DNA of 17,000 bases, taken from assembly GCA_021816505.1 (NCBI GenBank), contig JAKAXS010000010.1:1-17000 (forward strand). The letters run 5' to 3'. This DNA is from Pseudomonadota bacterium (GTDB lineage: Bacteria; Pseudomonadota; Alphaproteobacteria; Rhizobiales; Hyphomicrobiaceae). The position numbers and the translations under genes were made by a program. Under the pieces are notes generated by a model. The model saw only the letters and a program-made list of their open reading frames with translations, made no database searches and was not told where the DNA came from. Numbering within the stretch: position 1 is the first letter of the stretch; every line of letters starts with the position of its first letter. Below, piece after piece: positions 6,404 to 12,295 of the stretch.

Positions 6404-6516
6404 CGCGCGCGCGCGTAGGGGTGTATCAAGCGACTCAAGCGCCCTCGAAATCCTGGCGATCGCTCATTGACTCGTTCTGCATTTGTTCTCTAGGCTCTCC
6501 CGAGCACGGGGGACAG

Positions 6517-6840
6517 ATGTCGAAACGCAAGGGCGAACTGACCAGGAGCACCATCGATCGATACTGGCCGTGGCAGGTCGCCTTGGAGGAGCGGTTTTGC
6601 GTCGGCCCTCGGCAACGGCGGCTTCGTCATTTCTGCCGAGACCTGTCCCTCGGCAATCGCGGTCACGCCTTCCAACGCGACGGTGTCTTTTTCCAGGTGT
6701 TCTGCTTCGAGCTTCGTGAACATGCCGAGCTGTTCGCCACGAGGTTCAACGGCGAGCTGATGCACGCGAACGACCGACCGAGATGGCCAGGGCGTTCGCC
6801 GCCACCCCCCGTGAAGTGGAAGCCGCCACTTGTTGAATAG
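6517..6840 (+). CDS. Hypothetical protein of rhizobial mobile elements (107 aa)
   Basis: I chose the ATG at 6517 because GGGGGA precedes it. The frame is open back to 6400 (a GTG overlapping the previous stop), but that extension looks non-coding. The pattern MSKRKGELTRSTIDRYWPWQ, then HFCRDLSLGNRGHAF, VFFQVFCFELREHAELF and ATRFNGE matches a small protein family that I recall from prophages and islands of Bradyrhizobium and relatives. Cysteines and histidines (HFC, RGH, VFCF) could bind metal. Function unknown. Confidence 0.6.
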   Translation: MSKRKGELTRSTIDRYWPWQVALEERFCVGPRQRRLRHFCRDLSLGNRGHAFQRDGVFFQVFCFELREHAELFATRFNGELMHANDRPRWPGRSPPPPVKWKPPLVE

Positions 6841-6860
6841 AGGCCGGAGCGCATACTTGC

Positions 6861-6874
6861 ATTTGCATGCAAAT
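6861..6874. promoter_or_regulatory. Perfect 14-bp palindrome in the convergent gap
   Basis: ATTTGCATGCAAAT is a perfect palindrome in the gap between the ends of the 6517-6840 (+) and 6992-7402 (-) genes. It may be a protein-binding site; nothing shows which protein. Confidence 0.35.
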
Positions 6875-6890
6875 CACTCCATCTAGGTTG

Positions 6891-6967
6891 CAGCTACGTG
6901 GCGCCTCTGCCGTGCGCGCGTCTCCCGTCCCCCCGATGATAGATCCCGCGGTCGCGCCACGTAGCTG
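6891..6967. repeat. 14-bp inverted repeat enclosing a 49-bp spacer
   Basis: Arms CAGCTACGTGGCGC (6891-6904) and GCGCCACGTAGCTG (6954-6967) are exact complements. The spacer is GC-rich and contains no ORF. The structure fills the 151-bp gap between two convergent genes. No T-run flanks it, so it is not a simple intrinsic terminator; a recombination or protein-binding site, or a structured transcript end, are alternatives. Confidence 0.6.
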
Positions 6968-6991
6968 TTGGTGCTCGCCCAGATTGACCTG

Positions 6992-7402
6992 TTATTCACC
7001 TGTTGTTGCAGGTCGAGCCTGCGCCGCTTCATCGGCCTCGACCATCTGCCGGATGAACGGCTGCAGCAGCTCCAGGTACTCGTCAGGCATGGCATCGAGC
7101 CACCCCCAATTGCCTTCAGGCTTCTGGACATGGTCCGGCAGGTCCCACTTGCGCACGAGAGCCGCGTAGAGCTTCAGGAACTCAACCGGCTGTTCTGTCG
7201 CCGCGCGCCTGAGCGCGGCCGCTCCGAACTGCTCAAAGGCAACGGTCATCTCCGTAATCAGCATCTCGCTGATCTTGTTCTTCGAGCCCTTACGCCGGCC
7301 TAGCGGATTCCCTGACTGCCCTGGTTTGAACTGCGTTAGCGCTCGTCCCTGCGGGACCGGCACGAACTCGACGGCAGTTTCCAGCGTGCGTTCGGAGCTC
7401 AT
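6992..7402 (-). CDS. DUF5681-type protein (136 aa)
   Basis: The ATG at 7402 overlaps the stop of the HGGXSTG-type gene (ATGA). The signature FKPGQSGNPLGRRKGSKNK lies at residues 25-43 and defines the DUF5681 domain, a short basic module frequent in prophages and mobile elements of Proteobacteria. A helical region follows (EMTVAFEQFGAAALRRAATE), then WLDAMPDEYLELLQPFIRQM. It is the last gene of a minus-strand unit starting at 8858. The function of the domain is not established; DNA binding is plausible from the basic motif. Confidence 0.78.
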   Translation of the reverse strand: MSSERTLETAVEFVPVPQGRALTQFKPGQSGNPLGRRKGSKNKISEMLITEMTVAFEQFGAAALRRAATEQPVEFLKLYAALVRKWDLPDHVQKPEGNWGWLDAMPDEYLELLQPFIRQMVEADEAAQARPATTGE

Positions 7403-7671
7403 GGCATCCCTCGAAGCATTGCGGTGGCTTCTTTGACCAAGTCGCGTGTAGCACGGCGGGCAGTGACCGCTTCGGCGGTCCAAAACCCATGGCGCCATAA
7501 GCCGTTGTCCTGCCCCTTAGGCGCGCCGCCCTTCGCCCCGTGGCAACGGCACACAGTCCAGCCTTTGACCGCCGGTGCTCTGCAGGGCCGGCCGGAGCGC
7601 TTCGACGTTGCCGAACACCGGGGTGCCTGGCGCATAAGTGAGAGTTTTAGGTTCTGCATCTCTAGGTTCAT
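7399..7671 (-). CDS. HGGXSTG-type cysteine-rich small protein (90 aa)
   Basis: I chose the ATG at 7671 because GGAGGA lies 7 bases upstream. The pattern RCSATSKRSGRPCRAPAVKG, then WTVCRCHGAKGGAPKG and NGLWRHGFWTAEAVTARR fits the HGGXSTG family, here with HGAKGGAPKG in place of HGGxSTG. C19, C30, C41/C43 and H44 could bind zinc. Members commonly sit near phage-like gene clusters. It overlaps the 3' end of the preceding gene by 155 bp in another frame, and its stop overlaps the DUF5681 gene start. The molecular role is unknown. Confidence 0.75.
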   Translation of the reverse strand: MNLEMQNLKLSLMRQAPRCSATSKRSGRPCRAPAVKGWTVCRCHGAKGGAPKGQDNGLWRHGFWTAEAVTARRATRDLVKEATAMLRGMP

Positions 7672-8326
7672 GAGGTTGTCCTCCGTTTTCTTGGGGTGCC
7701 CCCCCTCCCCCCGTCTGCACGTTGCCGACAATCGCCTGTTCAGCAGTCACGTTGACGTGCTGGACGCGGATGCTTTGTTCCCCGCTGGAGCGGTACTTCT
7801 TCAGAGCTTCGACCTGTGCGGCGAATGTGCGCGACAGCTTCGATAGAGCGTTGGTGTGGGTGTCCAGCTGGTTCAGCATGCTGGCATTGTTGAGGTACAG
7901 GGCAGCATTCATGGTGGCGTTATGAACGGCAGCCATTTGAGCAGCCAACATCGCCTCGATTTCATCTTCCGGCTTGATGCCCGCAACCATCGACAGCATG
8001 CCGTTGAGCTTCCTGCCATTGATCTCGCCGTTGTCGGCCACCGTGTTTCCGAGTTGGACCGTCAGCGCGTCGGCGAAATCGGTATCTGCGGTACCCCATG
8101 CGTCCAGGAGCATGGCAGTTCCGACCACACTGTCAGCGTGCTTGATCGAGATGTTCACCGAACCAGGCCCATCGGGCTTGACGATCACTTTGACTTTGCG
8201 CGCAGACTTACGTCGCTCGGCGAACTTTTTCACCGCATCAGCTTCGCGAGGGGTTGGCGTGTAGGGCTCTTCCTCTACCAGTTTGGGCTCTGGCTTGGCC
8301 TTCGCGCGCGGCTTCTTCGTGCTCAT
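7517..8326 (-). CDS. Hypothetical phage-associated protein, 269 aa
   Basis: GAGGA precedes the ATG at 8326. The N-terminus is basic and Pro/Lys-rich (MSTKKPRAKAKPEPK). A folded middle follows: VGTAMLLDAWGTADTDFADA, then MLSMVAGIKPEDEIEAMLAA and a long helix with NAALYLNNASMLNQLDTHTN, suggesting a helical oligomeric protein. QSIRVQHVNVTAEQAIVGNV precedes a Gly/Pro-rich tail. Its last 51 codons overlap the HGGXSTG-type gene in another frame. I recall similar proteins beside HGGXSTG genes in rhizobial genomes; function unknown. Confidence 0.7.
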   Translation of the reverse strand: MSTKKPRAKAKPEPKLVEEEPYTPTPREADAVKKFAERRKSARKVKVIVKPDGPGSVNISIKHADSVVGTAMLLDAWGTADTDFADALTVQLGNTVADNGEINGRKLNGMLSMVAGIKPEDEIEAMLAAQMAAVHNATMNAALYLNNASMLNQLDTHTNALSKLSRTFAAQVEALKKYRSSGEQSIRVQHVNVTAEQAIVGNVQTGGGGAPQENGGQPHEPRDAEPKTLTYAPGTPVFGNVEALRPALQSTGGQRLDCVPLPRGEGRRA

Positions 8327-8430
8327 GGCTCATGGTCCTCATCGGATTGAACGCCACGCACAAAACAGGTTGTAGAGATAACGCGATCCGCAGGAGTTAC
8401 AGTGGCAAGGAAGACTCACACTCACAGGAA

Positions 8431-8652
8431 CTAACGTTTGATCGTAGGCCGCGGGTCTTTGCACCGTTCGATCATGTCAGCGATGTCCCGCTCGGTAACG
8501 CAGATCTTTCCCGCGATGCGACAGTAGGACAATCGTCCTTTGCCGATCTCAGTGCGGAGGGCCTTTGCGGTGAAGCTTGCCGGCAGAAACTTCTCGGCGG
8601 CTTCCTTCAGGCTGTAGAGCTTCTCGAACGGCAGCTTCAGCTCATCTGGCAT
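8431..8652 (-). CDS. Excisionase-like helix-turn-helix protein (73 aa)
   Basis: The body reads LYSLKEAAEKFLPASFTAKA, then LRTEIGKGRLSYCRIAGKIC and VTERDIADMIERCKD, the form of small excisionase/MerR-like winged-helix proteins. The ATG at 8652 comes 2 bp after the end of the tRNA-Arg-like segment, and AGGTT within that segment would serve as a weak ribosome-binding site. Adjacency of an excisionase-like gene to a tRNA-derived sequence suggests a recombination module, but the nearest integrase gene is 2.7 kb away. It could equally be an ordinary regulator. Confidence 0.65.
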   Translation of the reverse strand: MPDELKLPFEKLYSLKEAAEKFLPASFTAKALRTEIGKGRLSYCRIAGKICVTERDIADMIERCKDPRPTIKR

Positions 8653-8653
8653 T

Positions 8654-8706
8654 TTCGAACCTGAGACCTCTGCCTTCGGAGGGCAGCACTCTATCCAGCT
8701 GAGCTC
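8654..8706 (-). pseudogene. Internal fragment of a tRNA-Arg(CCG) gene (candidate attachment site)
   Basis: On the minus strand the segment reads as a tRNA from the D-arm to the T-loop: D-arm GCTCAGCTGGATAGAGT, anticodon arm CTGCC-CTCCGAA-GGCAG with anticodon CCG, variable loop AGGTC, then CAGGTTCGAA. The acceptor stem is absent on both sides and the 3' half of the T-stem is not there, so it cannot be a working tRNA. The D-arm part encodes the end of the ribbon-helix-helix gene, and the next gene starts 2 bp beyond the T-loop. Tyrosine integrases often use tRNA genes as targets, so this could be attP core identity or a scar of a past event. Confidence 0.7.
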
Positions 8707-8858
8707 CGCTTCGACTTGCGGCCCTGCTCTTCCACATGACGTATGAGCAAAAGCCCGACGTAGGACGACAGCGATCGGTTGTCCGCTTTCGCCAATTCTT
8801 CCAGCCGAGTCTTGACTTCCGGGTCCATCCGGATCGCTACAGAGTGCGTTTTCTTCAT
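8691..8858 (-). CDS. Small ribbon-helix-helix DNA-binding protein (55 aa)
   Basis: I chose the ATG at 8858 because the recognisable fold begins there. KTHSVAIRMDPEVKTRLEEL, then AKADNRSLSSYVGLLLIRHV gives the strand-helix-helix pattern of CopG/Arc-like repressors, with a basic tail ending KSKRSSAG. The last codons lie inside the tRNA-Arg-like segment. It faces the plus-strand gene at 8956 across a 97-bp gap with A+T-rich sequence and the hairpin-like CGTCAAATGACG, probably its own operator. It may regulate both directions; this is inference. Confidence 0.65.
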   Translation of the reverse strand: MKKTHSVAIRMDPEVKTRLEELAKADNRSLSSYVGLLLIRHVEEQGRKSKRSSAG

Positions 8859-8955
8859 GCGCCATTTGTAGTCACTTGACGTTAGTCCCACAACAATGCA
8901 AATGTCGTCAAATGACGTATTTTGTCGTCGTTTTGTTGCATTGAAAGGTAGCGTC
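8859..8955. promoter_or_regulatory. Divergent promoter/operator region
   Basis: This gap between a minus-strand RHH gene and a plus-strand operon holds TTGACG on both strands (possible -35 boxes), the inverted repeat CGTCA-AA-TGACG at about 8909-8920, repeated GTCGTC, and distant arms AATGCAA and TTGCATT. No single promoter assignment is certain. Confidence 0.45.
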
Positions 8956-9390
8956 ATGTCAGTCACTCAAGCGAAGAAGGCCGCCAAGGCGGCGAGGTCC
9001 CGGGCCCTCAAGTCTCAATTGAAAGCGTCGATCGCCGAGGACCGTCCGAAGCGAAAACCCACAACACGGCCAGGCTGGATAATGGCTAAGGCCTACGATC
9101 CGGAGGACGTTGGCGACGGCTCCCAGGTCGTCCTCGAGGGCGTCGCCGTGAACGTGCTGCACACCTGGATCGAACGCTGCAAACATGAGTACGTCCCGAC
9201 CATGGTCGGAGCGCTCAGCGTGCTGGTCGCGCTAGGAGAGGCGACCCGATCGCCGAAGATGATGGGCCAGCCCGAGATGACGAAAGCGATCCGATGGCTT
9301 CACTCGGTCCTCGACAAAAACCGGCTCGACCTCGAAATCGCGATCACGTCTTGTGACTCCGCGCTGATGCGGAAGGTTGGTGCCCGATGA
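8956..9390 (+). CDS. Hypothetical protein, 144 aa
   Basis: The ATG at 8956 has AAGG about 8 bases upstream. The N-terminal 45 residues are very basic (AKKAAKAARSRALKSQLKAS). The rest is a probable helical domain (VLHTWIERCKHEYVPTMVGA, then LSVLVALGEATRSPKMMG). No signal peptide and no known motif. It leads a plus-strand operon whose next gene starts before its stop (overlap 9387-9390). Function unknown. Confidence 0.65.
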   Translation: MSVTQAKKAAKAARSRALKSQLKASIAEDRPKRKPTTRPGWIMAKAYDPEDVGDGSQVVLEGVAVNVLHTWIERCKHEYVPTMVGALSVLVALGEATRSPKMMGQPEMTKAIRWLHSVLDKNRLDLEIAITSCDSALMRKVGAR

Positions 9391-9845
9391 AAGGACCGTC
9401 CCGCCGCGCGCTGCTGGCTGGAGCAGCGGTTCTCGCCACCTCGCCCGCTGCCGCCTTAGCCGTCCCCTCGACGACGAGCCTTATCGAGACCTGCCGCAAG
9501 ATCCGCAGCTTCCACAAAGAGCACGTCCGGCTGCTGTGCGCCGAGAGTGCGATCGAAGACGATACCCCCGAGCATGCAGCGGCCATGCGAGCTACCGATG
9601 CCGCCAGTGACGCGTTCGTCAAATACGCCGACGAGTTGCTCGCAAAGCCGGTCCGGACCTGGGACGACGTCGTTATTCGGGCTGAGCTCGTTCGCACCCA
9701 TGGCAATTTTGAATCGCCGCCGGGGGCGGGCGACAGCTACTACGACGACGTGCTGAGCGGCTCGGATCGCGAAAGCCGAATGCTTCGCGCCTTGCTGGCG
9801 GCGGTCCTCAAGGTCAGCGGTATCGAGAGGGCAGCCCATGTCTAA
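9387..9845 (+). CDS. Hypothetical exported protein with Tat-type signal (152 aa)
   Basis: The ATG overlaps the previous stop (ATGA). The N-terminus contains a twin-arginine motif SRRALLAG followed by a hydrophobic run and an alanine cleavage region (SPAAALA, cleavage around residue 25), so export by the Tat route is predicted. The mature part is helical and acidic (ESAIEDDTPEHAAAMRATDA, then TWDDVVIRAELVRTHGNFES) with no recognised catalytic motif. It resembles small Tat-exported hypotheticals of rhizobial mobile elements. Periplasmic role unknown. Confidence 0.62.
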   Translation: MKGPSRRALLAGAAVLATSPAAALAVPSTTSLIETCRKIRSFHKEHVRLLCAESAIEDDTPEHAAAMRATDAASDAFVKYADELLAKPVRTWDDVVIRAELVRTHGNFESPPGAGDSYYDDVLSGSDRESRMLRALLAAVLKVSGIERAAHV

Positions 9846-10335
9846 GATTCAGGAGATTGCCGTCGCGATCCGCGAAGTGACGCGGGTTATCCAGCTCGCC
9901 GAGGACCGGGTCGCGCTATTGAAATCGTACGGCGAGGACAAGATGGTAGAGGGCGGCACTGGTCTGTTCGCCCTGATCACGAATGCCGAGCGGGTCTCGA
10001 AGGACGCCCACAACTTGCGATCAGCGTTCGAATTGGAGATGGCGACGCACGTCCCAGAAACCGTGGCGGATGTCCTAGCGCAGGTCCTGGTCGTGGCGGA
10101 CTACTTTCATTGCTGGGCCTTGGATTCCGGCAACGACGGGGAGCGCTTGGTGCGCCTCATGCTTGGCCGGATTGTTGAGGGCTTGCGATTGATGGCAGGA
10201 GAGAATGCGACCGCCGCCTCGGAGGTCTACGGTTCAGATACTTGGCATTGGGGCCACCAGGTGAAGGAGGTGGCGGATCCGTTGCCCGGCCCGATCGTCA
10301 ACCGCACGTACGGGAAACCTTTTTGCGTCGCCTGA
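9838..10335 (+). CDS. Hypothetical protein, 165 aa
   Basis: The ATG overlaps the upstream gene by 8 bp and has GAGAGGG at about 7 bases. The protein is mostly helical, starting MSKIQEIAVAIREVTRVIQL, with a middle segment ETVADVLAQVLVVADYFHCW and an end GPIVNRTYGKPFCVA. No recognised domain. It is the last gene of the 8956-10335 operon, followed by a terminator. Confidence 0.62.
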   Translation: MSKIQEIAVAIREVTRVIQLAEDRVALLKSYGEDKMVEGGTGLFALITNAERVSKDAHNLRSAFELEMATHVPETVADVLAQVLVVADYFHCWALDSGNDGERLVRLMLGRIVEGLRLMAGENATAASEVYGSDTWHWGHQVKEVADPLPGPIVNRTYGKPFCVA

Positions 10336-10386
10336 ATTGAACGCTTAGGCAGTCGCATCCCTGAGGCTTGCCTGCACCGGCACTAG

Positions 10387-10410
10387 GCCACCCGGCGCTC
10401 CCCGGGTGGC
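10387..10410 (+). terminator. Intrinsic terminator after the 8956-10335 operon
   Basis: Nine-bp GC-rich arms GCCACCCGG (10387-10395) and CCGGGTGGC (10402-10410) with a 6-nt loop, followed by ATTTTCGTTC on the plus strand. It lies 51 bp past the last stop. The remainder of the convergent gap (10411-10529) holds one further hairpin and no gene. Confidence 0.8.
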
Positions 10411-10485
10411 ATTTTCGTTCGAACAGAATGGGGGCGAGCCTCTTGGGTGCGTCGTCGAAACGCGTCCTTGTGCACGTTCGCTCCC

Positions 10486-10522
10486 GAGAGTGCTGGGCGT
10501 CTCCCGATTGCGCGGCACTCTC
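10486..10522. repeat. Inverted repeat in the convergent gap
   Basis: Arms GAGAGTGC (10486-10493) and GCACTCTC (10515-10522) with a 21-nt loop, 7 bp past the stop of the 10530-11060 gene. No T-run on either side. It may end the minus-strand transcript or be a binding site. Confidence 0.4.
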
Positions 10523-10529
10523 ACCCTCT

Positions 10530-11060
10530 CTACTCAGCCGCTCCGGCGGGAGGATCCTCATCGTTGGGGCCGTCTCGCTTCAACTTGAACAGCAGTATGT
10601 TGGCCGTCTCGGCGGGCGACACATCTCTGACATGCTCCTCGAACTCTTCATGCTCGCTTTCTGCCAACGCCTGCAGATCCTCGATCCAATCGGAGCAGAG
10701 ATCGGTGATCATGAGCGAGCTTTTTCGCAGCATCCAAGGTTGAGGAACGAGCTCGCCCTCGCCTGCAAAGGCGTCGGCGTAGAGCAGAAAATATTTGTCC
10801 ATGTCCGGCGCCGAAATTGATGCCAACTCTTCGCGGGCTTCCTCCTCGGTCATTTCGTTTGCGCCCAAATCGGTCTCGGACAGACAGCGCTCGATATGGG
10901 GGAAGTAGTCGTCGGTCGACCGCTCGATCAGCTTCCAGCCCTGTTTCGAAACGAGCGCTTGTGTCGTGGCGGTGAGCCTGGCTACGGCTTCGCTCTCCGC
11001 TTCGATTTCGATCAATTTGACCTCAAAGCGAGGTCGGACCATCCGCAGCAAATATTTCAT
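10530..11060 (-). CDS. Hypothetical acidic protein, 176 aa
   Basis: I chose the ATG at 11060 because AGGAGGG lies 6 bases upstream. The start MKYLLRMVRPRFEVKLIEIE has a strand-like pattern, followed by an acidic helical region (EMTEEEAREELASISAPDMD) and a C-terminal EEFEEHVRDVSPAETANILL before an Asp/Pro-rich end. No domain is recognised. It stands alone, flanked by the anticodon-arm cluster upstream and convergent to the plus-strand operon. Function unknown. Confidence 0.65.
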   Translation of the reverse strand: MKYLLRMVRPRFEVKLIEIEAESEAVARLTATTQALVSKQGWKLIERSTDDYFPHIERCLSETDLGANEMTEEEAREELASISAPDMDKYFLLYADAFAGEGELVPQPWMLRKSSLMITDLCSDWIEDLQALAESEHEEFEEHVRDVSPAETANILLFKLKRDGPNDEDPPAGAAE

Positions 11061-11151
11061 GACAGCCCTCCTAGGGACGGGCGGTCGTCGCACCTTTCGA
11101 TGTCGGGATGGCGGCTAAGTTTTGGCAGCAGTGGGCCTGGGACCCCGGCGT

Positions 11152-11193
11152 GAACACGCGACCCCCGCATTACGAATGCGGTGCTCTACCGGC
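11152..11193 (-). pseudogene. tRNA-Thr(CGT) fragment: D-loop, anticodon arm, start of T-arm
   Basis: On the minus strand, GCCGGTAGAGC is followed by the anticodon arm CCGCA-TTCGTAA-TGCGG (anticodon CGT), variable GGGTC, and GCGTGTTC. No acceptor stem is present and the T-arm does not close. It is the only one of the four clustered fragments on this strand. Confidence 0.68.
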
Positions 11194-11200
11194 AGCCCGG

Positions 11201-11227
11201 GAGCACCAGATTCCTAATCTGGGGGTC
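11201..11227 (+). pseudogene. tRNA-Arg(CCT) anticodon-arm fragment
   Basis: GAGCA is followed by the arm CCAGA-TTCCTAA-TCTGG (anticodon CCT) and GGGTC. The preceding CAGCCCGG (11193-11200) may be a remnant of the D-loop. It stops at the variable loop and abuts the next fragment directly. Confidence 0.66.
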
Positions 11228-11262
11228 TAGAGCACTACCTTGACATGGTAGGGGTCACAGGT
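11228..11262 (+). pseudogene. tRNA-Val(GAC) anticodon-arm fragment
   Basis: TAGAGCA is followed by CTACC-TTGACAT-GGTAG (anticodon GAC) and GGGTCACAGGT, matching tRNA-Val(GAC) from the end of the D-loop to the start of the T-arm. No acceptor stem or complete T-arm. Confidence 0.68.
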
Positions 11263-11265
11263 CGC

Positions 11266-11295
11266 CGCACTACCTTGAGGTGGTAGCGGGGCAAC
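11266..11295 (+). pseudogene. tRNA-Leu(GAG) anticodon-arm fragment
   Basis: CGCA is followed by CTACC-TTGAGGT-GGTAG (anticodon GAG) and CGGGGCAAC, the start of the long variable arm of tRNA-Leu. It ends 16 bp before the recombinase stop codon. Confidence 0.68.
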
Positions 11296-11311
11296 TACTC
11301 TCCTGGCGGAC

Positions 11312-12295
11312 TTACGGAGACAGCACGTTGGCGAGCTGCTTCGCGACGCCGCCGGCGAGGTCCTTCCGGTTGTCGTCGTAGCGCATCGTCGTCTCGATCG
11401 ACCGGTGACGAGCATGCTGCTGCACCTGGCGCGGGTCGCTGCCGGCGTCGAGCGCAGCGGTGATGCTGGCGTGACGAAGGCCATGCGGCCTGGTCTTGAT
11501 GCCGACCGCTTGGCCGAGCCCAGCAATGACCTTGTAGACGCCGTTGCGCGTGATGCGCTTACCGCCGGCGGCGGTGTCGCGGCTCAGATTGACGAACAGG
11601 GCAAGCTCATCCGAGGCCGCCACCGTCGCGCGAATGGCCCGCCACGTGTCCAGCGCCGCGATCGTCGCCTCGGGGAGCGTACGTCCTTCGCGCTGCGCCC
11701 TGCCCTTCCCTTTGATCCAGAGCCGGCCGACGCCGTCGACGTGCTCCAGATCCAGGCTCACAACCTCGCTGCAGCGCAAGCCGAGGTCGAAGAACAGCCG
11801 GATCATAGCGGCGTCTCGCGCCGCCTTCGCCGCGCGCTGAGACAGAGCCTGGCCCAGCATGGCCTTCGTGCCGTCGACGCCGGGACCGCGTGTGTCGCGG
11901 AAGGTCTCTGATTTCACGCCGCCGATCGCCGGGACCCAGTTCGTGAGGCCGAGCGTACGACCCAGTTTGATCGCTGAGCGCACCGATGACAGCCGCCGGT
12001 TAATCGTCGCCGGCGTCAGGCCGTCGTCCTTCATGCGCGCCCGGTAGGACAACAGCACACCGTTGGCTTCGCCGGCCGGCAGACGAAAGAGATGGTCGAG
12101 CGCGGCGGGTGGCGAGGCGATGTCGACAGAGGCGGCGAACGTGGCGAGGTCCTGCGCGTACGCACGCCTGGTGTGCTCCGACAAACCTTCGAGGAAAGCG
12201 TTGTAGAGACGCTCACCGGTGGTGGCGAGCATGAGTTCAACGCTTTCAGAACGTAACGCCAGATCAGCGGTCATGCGCGCTCGCTCGGTTGCCAT
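11312..12295 (-). CDS. Tyrosine recombinase (XerC/D-like integrase/resolvase, 327 aa)
   Basis: An N-terminal SAM-like core-binding domain (about 27-110: YNAFLEGLSEHTRRAYAQDL) precedes the catalytic domain. Active-site residues are visible: R174 in LGLRCSE, K195/K197 in KGKG, H271 and R274 in HGLRH, H297 in ARHRS and the nucleophile Y306 in MRYDD. There is no extra N-terminal arm-binding domain, so it resembles Xer-type enzymes acting on simple inverted-repeat cores rather than lambda-type integrases. It is the last gene of the partition operon, overlapping the preceding gene by 32 bp; an ATG at 12274 is an alternative start. It could resolve plasmid multimers and/or integrate at tRNA genes, given the tRNA-derived segments right downstream. 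Confidence 0.87.
   Translation of the reverse strand: MATERARMTADLALRSESVELMLATTGERLYNAFLEGLSEHTRRAYAQDLATFAASVDIASPPAALDHLFRLPAGEANGVLLSYRARMKDDGLTPATINRRLSSVRSAIKLGRTLGLTNWVPAIGGVKSETFRDTRGPGVDGTKAMLGQALSQRAAKAARDAAMIRLFFDLGLRCSEVVSLDLEHVDGVGRLWIKGKGRAQREGRTLPEATIAALDTWRAIRATVAASDELALFVNLSRDTAAGGKRITRNGVYKVIAGLGQAVGIKTRPHGLRHASITAALDAGSDPRQVQQHARHRSIETTMRYDDNRKDLAGGVAKQLANVLSP

Noticed and set aside
6400..6516. GTG-initiated 39-codon extension of the 6517 gene
   Set aside because: The family-like sequence starts at the ATG at 6517, which has a good GGGGGA site; the extension reads as non-coding.
6891..6967. Intrinsic terminator for the two convergent genes
   Set aside because: The loop is 49 nt and no T-run follows either arm.
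6868..8901. Shared TGCAAAT motifs upstream of several genes
   Set aside because: A short A+T-rich word seen at about 6868 and 8895, and in reverse at about 1883, is too weak to claim as a regulon.
11152..11295. Functional tRNA genes
   Set aside because: None of the four has an acceptor stem or complete D- and T-arms, so they cannot be charged tRNAs.
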